Part shown: positions 6,262 through 11,072 of the stretch, piece by piece
Layout: every line of letters starts with the position of its first letter
How positions within the stretch are numbered: position 1 is the first letter of the stretch
Source: DASZUC01 sp035547775
GTDB taxonomy: Bacteria > Patescibacteriota > Saccharimonadia > Saccharimonadales > UBA4665
Reading direction: 5' to 3'
Length of the DNA: 11,072 nucleotides
NCBI GenBank assembly: GCA_035547775.1
Contig: DASZUC010000024.1
Span: forward strand, 1 to 11,072
Notes under the pieces: model-generated
Seen by the model: the letters and a program-made list of their open reading frames with translations, nothing else
The model's database searches: none
Told to the model about the DNA's origin: nothing
Made by a program: the position numbers and the translations under genes

Positions 6262-6747
6262 TTAAAATGGAATGTCGTCGAGGTTGATTGGCTCATCACC
6301 AATATCTTCGATGACTACGTCATCTTTTTTCACATTTTTACTGGGCTTGGGTTTGCCCTCAGCGGCTGGCGCGTCAGACGAACCACCACCGAAGTTACCA
6401 CCATCATCGCCACCACCACGACTGTCGAGAAAAGTGACGTCATTAGCCAACACTTCCACCTTGCTGCGCTTAGCCCCATCTTGCTCCCAGGAGCGAGACT
6501 GCAAGCGGCCCTGCACTAAGCAGCGACGACCCTTGCTTAAGTATTGCGCTACGCGCTCGGCCAATGGCCCCCAACATACACAATCGATATAGTCAGTCGC
6601 TTCTTGCCACTCACCTGATTGATCTTTGTAAGAGCGGTTCAGGGCGAGGCTGAAACTAGTCACATTCTGACCAGTTGGCGTCTGCCTTAGTTCGGGATCT
6701 CGTGTAAGATTACCCATTAACGTTACTTGGTTTAAACTACGTGCCAT
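6262..6747 (-). CDS. ssb: Single-stranded DNA-binding protein
   Basis: SSB coats single-stranded DNA during replication, repair and recombination. The 161-residue protein has an N-terminal OB fold (residues 1 to about 110: SLNQVTLMGNLTRDPELRQT, FSLALNRSY, TDYIDCVCWGPLAERV, KGRRCLVQGRL), a short Gly/Asp-rich linker around GGGDDGGNFGGG, a Lys/Pro stretch, and the acidic tip DDIPF that recruits partner proteins. The ATG at 6747 has AAGGAGG exactly 7 nt upstream. A 120-bp gap separates it from rpsF, much larger than other gaps in this operon, so local regulation is possible. Confidence 0.98.
   Translation of the reverse strand: MARSLNQVTLMGNLTRDPELRQTPTGQNVTSFSLALNRSYKDQSGEWQEATDYIDCVCWGPLAERVAQYLSKGRRCLVQGRLQSRSWEQDGAKRSKVEVLANDVTFLDSRGGGDDGGNFGGGSSDAPAAEGKPKPSKNVKKDDVVIEDIGDEPINLDDIPF
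6717..6729. repeat. 13-mer copy 2, TTAACGTTACTTG, inside ssb start
   Basis: Second copy of a 13-bp motif that contains the 8-bp palindrome TAACGTTA. It lies in the first dozen codons of ssb, exactly 60 bp from the copy at 6777-6789, and differs from it at one position. Confidence 0.35.
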
Positions 6748-6776
6748 GTGGCATCCTCCTTATAGGAACTATGTCC

Positions 6777-6789
6777 TTAACGTTAGTTG
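6777..6789. repeat. 13-mer copy 1, TTAACGTTAGTTG, upstream of ssb
   Basis: First copy of the motif, in the 120-bp rpsF-ssb gap. It sits just downstream of a weak candidate promoter (TTGACC at 6820-6825 with a poor TAGCGT 17 bp on). Paired palindromes flanking a start could bind an autoregulator; this is inference. Confidence 0.35.
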
Positions 6790-6867
6790 TACCCCTACGC
6801 TACGCTCGACCGCAAAATGGGTCAAGCATAAGCATCTAGTAAATGAACGAATTTAATGAAGAATTAA

Positions 6868-7257
6868 CTACTCTTCGTCTTTTTCTTCACTGTCGTCGTC
6901 TTCGCTCCGATCACCGCGCTTGGCAGCTTGTTCAGCTTTTTCAGCTTTGGCTGCCTCGGCCTTCGCGATCGCTTTCAGATCTGGCCGGGTGATCAGGAAA
7001 CGGATGACTTCATCAGTAATATTCAGCGTGCTCTCCACTTTCGCCACCGCTGCACCAGGCAGCTCGACGGTGTAGAACACGTAGACAGCATGCTCACTAC
7101 CTTTAATGTTGTAGGCTAGCTTGCGTTTGCCCCAGTTGTCCGCTGCAGTCACCTTACCGCCGTTGTCAGCGATAATTTTCTTAACCCGGTCCTCGGCCTT
7201 GCTCAGGTCAACTTCCAGATCTGGATGATACAGCACGGCAATTTCGTACTGATTCAA
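6868..7257 (-). CDS. rpsF: 30S ribosomal protein S6 (bS6), TTG start
   Basis: A 129-residue S6, the S18 partner on the 30S platform. The ferredoxin-like core (MNQYEIAVLYHPDLE, NGGKVTAADNWGKRKLAYNI, AVYVFYTVEL, DEVIRFLITR) is typical. It is followed by an Ala/Lys/Glu helix and a highly acidic tail (EDDDSEEKDEE). The start is TTG at 7257, with AAGGAG (7265-7270) exactly 7 nt upstream and no better ATG nearby. It is the first gene of the long operon, behind a strong promoter at 7330-7358 that gives a leader of about 65 nt. S6 operons in some bacteria are autoregulated by an S6:S18 leader element; I could not recognise that structure here. Confidence 0.97.
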   Translation of the reverse strand: MNQYEIAVLYHPDLEVDLSKAEDRVKKIIADNGGKVTAADNWGKRKLAYNIKGSEHAVYVFYTVELPGAAVAKVESTLNITDEVIRFLITRPDLKAIAKAEAAKAEKAEQAAKRGDRSEDDDSEEKDEE

Positions 7258-7264
7258 AACCGCA

Positions 7265-7270
7265 CTCCTT
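7265..7270 (-). promoter_or_regulatory. Shine-Dalgarno fixing the rpsF TTG start
   Basis: AAGGAG on the minus strand, 7 nt before TTG 7257. The same 7-nt spacing occurs before ssb, rpsR and the 41-aa gene, which supports this rare start codon. Confidence 0.8.
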
Positions 7271-7329
7271 CCCTTGGTTAAAGCCCATATGCATAAGAAG
7301 CCATGAGCTGAAGTTAGTATTACACGCCA

Positions 7330-7358
7330 ATTATAGCGCGGTTACCCCTGTTGGTCAA
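7330..7358 (-). promoter_or_regulatory. Strong sigma70-type promoter of the rpsF operon
   Basis: Minus strand: TTGACC (7353-7358), 17-bp spacer, perfect TATAAT (7330-7335). Predicted +1 is near 7323. The -35 box directly abuts the TAG stop of the upstream 260-aa gene, so no terminator fits between that gene and this promoter. Confidence 0.85.
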
Positions 7359-8141
7359 CTACGCAGCGCGCACTTTATTAATCAGCGGCAACGAACGATT
7401 GCCAATAATTTTACCTAGATTAGTCGCAATGCTGACAGGCGTCGCTTCCCGATTGACAATGTGAAACTCCGTGGGCAGATCTTCCAAAGCCTCAAAGTGC
7501 TGATTCATGCCGCGGAAATAGCGGCTAAACATCTCCGCCACAATCTCCTTGCCAATCACATCCTCACCATTAAATTCAGGTTTCAAAACTTGTGGATGCT
7601 TGGCCAAAAACACCGCACGGCGGCGAGCCTTACGCTCTAATTGCACCGCTTCTCGAGCATTCTGGAACAGATTATGGGCTACCCGCCAGGCCTCCACGCG
7701 CATACCCATCACGTAGGGATCCGGCACCAGCGCTGGCTGAGTCACATAGTGAATCACATTCTCAAACTGGCGCGGCATCAAACCAATGTTAATTGGCAGC
7801 TCACGAAAAGCAATTGCTCGACTACTCGGAAAACGCTCATTAAATTCGCGATAGCTCTCCTCGGTCCAATACAAATGGTGGCGACTAGTTCGCCGTGGCC
7901 ACTCGTACTCTGGCTTAATCAAAGATTTAACAGTGGTGATCAAGCTGTTTACATCAATCAACCCATGCGCATCAACCGGCGTTGGGATGCTGTCACGGTA
8001 ATCTTCCTTGCGCTCCACAGCCCACATATGGTCGGGCGGCAAATAGTCTGGCCATAAAAATTCCTCGCCAGATTGACGAGGATTGTCAGACGTGTCGGCT
8101 AAGCCCCCATTGATTGCTGCTACTTCAGAGCGCTCCATCAT
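7359..8141 (-). CDS. Hypothetical 260-aa protein with RHHLYW motif
   Basis: An unrecognised soluble protein. The N-terminal 80 residues are polar and Pro/Asp-rich. Residues 84-116 hold RTSRHHLYWTEESYREF and, after a gap, FRELP; a His-containing helix (ENVIHYV) and a proline turn (PALVPDPYVM) follow. Residues about 150-180 form a long basic helix (QLERKARRRAVFLAKHP). No transmembrane segment or nuclease signature is certain, although clustered histidines could bind metal. Tandem ATGs lie at 8141 and 8138, with GGGAAGG 7 nt upstream of the first. It has its own strong promoter at 8176-8204, and its stop touches the rpsF promoter, so readthrough into the ribosomal operon is likely. Confidence 0.82.
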   Translation of the reverse strand: MMERSEVAAINGGLADTSDNPRQSGEEFLWPDYLPPDHMWAVERKEDYRDSIPTPVDAHGLIDVNSLITTVKSLIKPEYEWPRRTSRHHLYWTEESYREFNERFPSSRAIAFRELPINIGLMPRQFENVIHYVTQPALVPDPYVMGMRVEAWRVAHNLFQNAREAVQLERKARRRAVFLAKHPQVLKPEFNGEDVIGKEIVAEMFSRYFRGMNQHFEALEDLPTEFHIVNREATPVSIATNLGKIIGNRSLPLINKVRAA

Positions 8142-8175
8142 CGGCCAGCCTTCCCTTTGTGTTTGCTATACCTCC

Positions 8176-8204
8176 ATCATAAAAGGCACAGAAGAAGCTG
8201 GCAA
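8176..8204 (-). promoter_or_regulatory. Sigma70-type promoter of the 260-aa gene
   Basis: Minus strand: TTGCCA (8199-8204), 17-bp spacer, TATGAT (8176-8181); each box matches 5 of 6. Predicted +1 is near 8169, giving a 28-nt leader that holds the GGGAAGG ribosome site. It lies in the 76-bp gap after ftsK. Confidence 0.75.
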
Positions 8205-8217
8205 GAGCTGATTAGAA

Positions 8218-10401
8218 CTATTCGCCACCAAAGTTTTCGTCGAGTACAGCGTCGCTGGTACCACCACCAAATACATCGTCAATAGAGTTGACCAACACAT
8301 CGCGAGGCCGTGAACCATCAGCGGCACCAATAATACCCTGTTCTTCCATCTGTTCAATCAAGCGCGCGGCCCGACCATAGCCAATGCGCAAACGGCGCTG
8401 GAGTAAGCTGGTACTCGCTTTGCGATTTTCAATCACGACTTTTACGGCATCGCGGAACATATCGTCATCAGCATCTTGGCCGCCGAAGTCAGCGACCACG
8501 CCGCCCTTACCATTCAGCTGTACTGGCTGCGAAACCACTTCGTCATCATACTGTGGCGGCCGTTGCATGCGAATAAAGTCCATAACTTTGACTGTCTCTT
8601 CATCGCCGATAAAGGCGCCTTGCACACGTTTTGGCTTTGGCATATCGGCCGTTAAGAAGAGCATGTCGCCCTGGCCAAGCAGTTTTTCAGCTCCCACTTG
8701 GTCGATAATTGTCCGTGAGTCGACTTGTGAAGCCGTCGTAAAGGCAATCCGAGCCGGCACGTTGGCCTTAATCAGGCCTGTAATGACGTCCACTGACGGA
8801 CGCTGGGTGGCCAGCACTAAGTGAATACCCACGGCCCGAGCTTTCTGAGCAATACGCACAATCAGCGCTTCCACGTCACGAGCCGCCATCATCATCAAGT
8901 CGGCCAACTCATCGATCACGATCACAATATACGGCATACCTTCCTCTTTTTTGAGGTTGTTGTATTCGGCAATATTACGCTTGCTGACCTCTGACAGAGC
9001 GTGGTAACGACGCTCCATTTCGGCCACGGCCCACTTCAGGGCGCTAATACATTTTTCGGGCTCCACAATGACTGGAGTCAGCAAATGCGGGATGTCATCA
9101 TAGGGTTTCAATTCCACACGCTTGGGGTCGACCAAAATCAGTTTCAAGTCGGCGGGCGAATTACGGTACAGCAGGCTGGTCAGGATAGTGTTGATCATCA
9201 CTGACTTACCGGAACCAGTTTGACCAGCCACCAAAAGGTGCGGCATTTTATCGAGATCAGCCACGATTGGCATGCCAGAGATATCTTTACCAACCACCAC
9301 GCCGAGTGGCCCAGTTACGTCCTGCCACTGTTGGCTCAGCAAAATTGAGCTCACCCGCACCGTGGCAGATTTCACGTTTGGGACTTCAATACCCACAGCT
9401 CGCTTGCCTGGGATCGGTGCTTCCATACGAATGCTGGTAGCTGCCAGGTCCAATGCCAAGTTGTTCTCCAGAGCGGTAATTTTAGTCAATTTTACCCCTG
9501 TTGGCGGCTTCAATGTATACTGTGTAACGCGAGGCCCAATGTTGGCCCCTTCCATCTCAACTTCAATGTTAAAGTTCGAGAAAGTATCGTGAATAGCTTG
9601 AGCATTGGCATTGACGTCACCAGCATCGGCCTTGTCTTGTTTTTGGCTCAACAAATCAATGCTTGGGAACTGCCAATCAGGATCGCTGGCCGTAGTCAGG
9701 GCTTCATGATTCTCCGTGGCGCTCAGTTTTTGCGCTGTATTCTTGAGTGTGGTCAGCTTGGGCTGTTCGCCAGCTGAGTGATGCACCACTGGCACACCTT
9801 CATTAAGTTTAAAGCCCGGCTGTTCAGCGGCTTTGGCCTTCAGGCTTGCTAGATCGTTATCTTCACTCTTTTCACGTTTTTTGAATGGCTTAGCTAAAAC
9901 TTGTGGCGAAACACCAAATGCAAAGAACCCCGCCAAGATGGCAAAAATCAAAAATAATAAGCTGGCTGGTACTTTATCGAGCACACTTAAGCCAACATTG
10001 CCGACGCCACTACCAATATTGCCACCGTGCCCACCAACCCAGTTCATCTGGGTATTACGGCTCGCAAAAGCCGTATCTGCCCAACTACTGGCGAATAATA
10101 AGAGTGCGAGCATGCTGGTCAATTTGCCAAGTGGGATCCGGCGATCTTCGGCTTTGAACTTATAAATACCCCAGTAAACAAGGGCAATGGGGGTAATGAT
10201 GGCCGCCCAGCCAAAGGCCCAATAGGCACCCTCATATAGGTTAACCGGTAATGGTCCGCCAGTTCCAAAGAGGCCCAGTAACAAAAAGAAGCCAAGCAGC
10301 ATTAAAACAATGGCGCCGGCGTAGGCCCAGAATGGTGAACGCTCCACTGTTTCAACAGCGGGGGTTTTCTTCTTTCTCGTTTGGGTTTTCTTTTTTGCCA
10401 T
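8218..10401 (-). CDS. ftsK: FtsK/SpoIIIE-type DNA translocase
   Basis: A septal, membrane-anchored hexameric motor that pumps chromosomal DNA during division. The 727 residues comprise a basic N-terminus, about four membrane helices (roughly 27-45, 60-80, 93-110, 155-174), a short linker (about 175-265) and the motor. Walker A is GQTGSGKS (393-400) and Walker B is IVIVIDELAD (482-491), followed by LVLATQRPSVDVITGLIKAN. The gamma winged-helix domain (about 660-705) contains RIGYGRAARLIEQMEEQGI, which in relatives reads oriented DNA sites. The length is close to SpoIIIE and far shorter than E. coli FtsK because the linker is short. The ATG at 10401 has GAGG about 5 nt upstream. It follows the 98-aa gene by 24 bp and may also have its own promoter at 10414-10442. 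Confidence 0.98.
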   Translation of the reverse strand: MAKKKTQTRKKKTPAVETVERSPFWAYAGAIVLMLLGFFLLLGLFGTGGPLPVNLYEGAYWAFGWAAIITPIALVYWGIYKFKAEDRRIPLGKLTSMLALLLFASSWADTAFASRNTQMNWVGGHGGNIGSGVGNVGLSVLDKVPASLLFLIFAILAGFFAFGVSPQVLAKPFKKREKSEDNDLASLKAKAAEQPGFKLNEGVPVVHHSAGEQPKLTTLKNTAQKLSATENHEALTTASDPDWQFPSIDLLSQKQDKADAGDVNANAQAIHDTFSNFNIEVEMEGANIGPRVTQYTLKPPTGVKLTKITALENNLALDLAATSIRMEAPIPGKRAVGIEVPNVKSATVRVSSILLSQQWQDVTGPLGVVVGKDISGMPIVADLDKMPHLLVAGQTGSGKSVMINTILTSLLYRNSPADLKLILVDPKRVELKPYDDIPHLLTPVIVEPEKCISALKWAVAEMERRYHALSEVSKRNIAEYNNLKKEEGMPYIVIVIDELADLMMMAARDVEALIVRIAQKARAVGIHLVLATQRPSVDVITGLIKANVPARIAFTTASQVDSRTIIDQVGAEKLLGQGDMLFLTADMPKPKRVQGAFIGDEETVKVMDFIRMQRPPQYDDEVVSQPVQLNGKGGVVADFGGQDADDDMFRDAVKVVIENRKASTSLLQRRLRIGYGRAARLIEQMEEQGIIGAADGSRPRDVLVNSIDDVFGGGTSDAVLDENFGGE

Positions 10402-10413
10402 ATCGACCTCTTT

Positions 10414-10442
10414 AGTATACCGCTCCTACTGTTTACGGTCCA
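10414..10442 (-). promoter_or_regulatory. Possible internal promoter just upstream of ftsK
   Basis: Minus strand: TGGACC (10437-10442, 4 of 6), 17-bp spacer, TATACT (10414-10419, 5 of 6). Predicted +1 near 10407 leaves only a 6-nt leader and would cut off most of the ftsK ribosome site. It is weaker than the other promoters. Confidence 0.4.
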
Positions 10443-10722
10443 GCGGTGTAGTCATTGCCGAGTTAAGTAACCCTAAGGCCGTTTGGCGATCAATAATCTG
10501 CTGATCGAGCTCACTGCGCGCTTCGATGTATTGGTCATAGGGCAATTTACCAAGTGTGACACCATCTTCTAGATCACGTCGGGCACGCTCCATATCAAGT
10601 AGCTGACGATCACCGGCACTGAGCTGATACAGCTCAAAATCGTGCTCATTATAGAGCTTCAACCCCTCTTGCAAGGGGTTGAAAGGTAGCTTTTCGACCG
10701 GTGAATCACCGTTCTGGACCAT
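10426..10722 (-). CDS. Hypothetical 98-aa acidic helical protein
   Basis: An unrecognised protein. After a Pro-containing start (LPFNPLQEGLKLYNEHDFEL) it is charged and helical (LLDMERARRDLEDG, then YIEARSELDQQIIDRQTALG), consistent with a short coiled coil. It has no membrane segment. It starts 9 bp after the 90-aa gene's stop with no evident Shine-Dalgarno, so coupling is likely, and it ends 24 bp before ftsK. A perfect 10-bp inverted repeat lies within codons about 13-22. A link to FtsK is suggested only by position. Confidence 0.72.
   Translation of the reverse strand: MVQNGDSPVEKLPFNPLQEGLKLYNEHDFELYQLSAGDRQLLDMERARRDLEDGVTLGKLPYDQYIEARSELDQQIIDRQTALGLLNSAMTTPLDRKQ
10658..10683. repeat. 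Perfect 10-bp hairpin inside the 98-aa gene
   Basis: TTCAACCCCT (10658-10667), a 6-nt loop, and AGGGGTTGAA (10674-10683). It falls near the 5' end of the 98-aa coding region. No U-run follows on the minus strand, so it is not an ordinary intrinsic terminator for that operon. Confidence 0.7.
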
Positions 10723-10731
10723 AGTGAGCGA

Positions 10732-11004
10732 TTAATGAACTTCAGCTGGAGCGCTGTCTTGTATTTCGCGCAAGTCAGCAACAGCTTGTTCGTGCTGGCT
10801 GGCATCGTTGGCTGCCTGTTGCAGCTCGCCTAAGCCACCAACAGCGGTGTGACCCACATGCATATCATGCGTGGTTGGAGGTCGACTTGGTGCTGCTTCA
10901 TGCTCAGACAAAGCCCGTAGCTCTGCCAGCAAATGATCCACGTTGGCCGGTGGATCGAGATGATCGGGCGTATACCCAATTGGTTTTTCCAGTGTAACTG
11001 TCAT
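10732..11004 (-). CDS. Hypothetical 90-aa His/Asp-rich acidic protein
   Basis: An unrecognised small acidic protein and the first gene of the ftsK cluster. It has a helix around VDHLLAELRALSEHE, a His-rich middle (THDMHVGHTAVGG) and a second helix (ELQQAANDASQHEQAVADLR). There is no signal peptide or membrane segment. The ATG at 11004 is preceded by AAGG about 10 nt away, a weak ribosome site. It lies behind a near-consensus promoter at 11043-11071 that carries an inverted repeat. Confidence 0.72.
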   Translation of the reverse strand: MTVTLEKPIGYTPDHLDPPANVDHLLAELRALSEHEAAPSRPPTTHDMHVGHTAVGGLGELQQAANDASQHEQAVADLREIQDSAPAEVH

Positions 11005-11032
11005 TTTGTTCTAGCCTTTTTTATTTTTGTGT

Positions 11033-11065
11033 AACTGCTTGTATTGTATCAAAACTTAAGCAGTT
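11033..11065. repeat. 8-bp inverted repeat over promoter, possible operator
   Basis: AACTGCTT (11033-11040) and AAGCAGTT (11058-11065) are perfect inverted arms 17 bp apart. One arm lies in the -35/-10 spacer next to the -35 box and the other over the predicted start site, so they bracket the -10 box. Half-sites 25 bp centre to centre suit a repressor that binds two turns of helix. Confidence 0.45.
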
Positions 11066-11071
11066 TGTCAA
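11043..11071 (-). promoter_or_regulatory. Near-consensus sigma70-type promoter of the ftsK cluster
   Basis: Minus strand: TTGACA (11066-11071, perfect), 17-bp spacer, TACAAT (11043-11048, 5 of 6). Predicted +1 is near 11037, giving an A-rich leader of about 33 nt before the 90-aa gene. Confidence 0.82.
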
Positions 11072-11072
11072 T

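Noticed and set aside
6390..6425. Gly/Asp codon repeats in the SSB linker as a tandem repeat
   Set aside because: Low-complexity linkers are normal in SSB; no separate DNA repeat is present.
6797..6825. Promoter in the rpsF-ssb gap
   Set aside because: The TTGACC box is good, but the -10 at 17 bp (TAGCGT) matches only 3 of 6, so it is mentioned only alongside the 13-mer repeats.
7262..7329. S6:S18-binding leader element before rpsF
   Set aside because: The leader is the right length for one, but I could not find a convincing stem with the expected bulge.
8384..8824. A 146-codon plus-strand open frame
   Set aside because: It is antisense to the FtsK motor domain, has a low-complexity Ser/Thr-rich translation and no ribosome site; it is a shadow of a strongly conserved gene.
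10648..10653. Perfect TATAAT on the minus strand inside the 98-aa gene
   Set aside because: No acceptable -35 box at 16-18 bp, no extended -10, and no start codon close downstream.
1..11072. CRISPR, tRNA, rRNA, transposase, toxin-antitoxin or phage genes
   Set aside because: I searched both strands by eye for spaced repeats, cloverleaf-like ends and diagnostic motifs and saw none.

Overview
The window looks like a piece of a streamlined bacterial chromosome of roughly 50% GC, most plausibly from the Candidate Phyla Radiation (Patescibacteria), with Candidatus Saccharibacteria (TM7) my best guess. The grounds are the very tight gene packing, the short FtsK, the S6-SSB-S18 cluster with no L9 gene after it, a regulator and a phosphoribosyltransferase-like protein of the sort seen in such genomes, and several small unrecognised proteins. 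This assignment is an inference from gene content and was not tested by phylogeny. I count 17 protein genes and no tRNA, rRNA, CRISPR array or mobile element. No gene-free stretch exceeds 300 bases. The standard code fits. All 17 stops are TAG (10) or TAA (7), and none is TGA.

Layout. (1) 1-1068, plus strand: ychF, cut by the window's left edge, running stop-to-stop into (2) a minus-strand PH-domain/coiled-coil protein (1069-2055). (3) A divergent intergenic region with a near-consensus promoter drives a Crp/Fnr-type regulator (about 2239-2892, plus) that appears to have a leaderless mRNA. (4) Converging on it is a minus-strand phosphoribosyltransferase-like gene (2898-3554) with a degenerate active-site loop, also apparently leaderless. 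(5) A long minus-strand translation operon runs from 7257 down to 3597: rpsF, ssb, a 127-aa unknown, rpsR, a Nudix hydrolase, efp, a 67-aa unknown, a 41-aa one-helix membrane protein and tlyA. (6) Upstream of it lies a 260-aa unknown (7359-8141) with its own strong promoter. (7) A second minus-strand operon starts at the right edge: two small acidic proteins (90 and 98 aa) followed by ftsK.

How the genes fit together. The long operon combines ribosome components (S6, S18), a translation factor (EF-P), an rRNA methyltransferase (TlyA), SSB and a housekeeping Nudix enzyme. It is linked by zero-gap or overlapping stop/start junctions, which implies translational coupling. FtsK (chromosome segregation at the septum) is expressed with two small proteins of unknown role. 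Promoters are sigma70-like. Every candidate that has a -35 box uses exactly a 17-bp spacer.

The most interesting items are two promoters whose predicted start sites fall on the first base of an ATG, a previously easy-to-miss 41-aa membrane microprotein, an EF-P with arginine at its loop tip, the phosphoribosyltransferase-like protein with a broken PRPP loop, the absence of TGA stops, paired 13-mers around the ssb start, and a perfect 10-bp hairpin inside a small gene. I see no clear new defence or mobile system.
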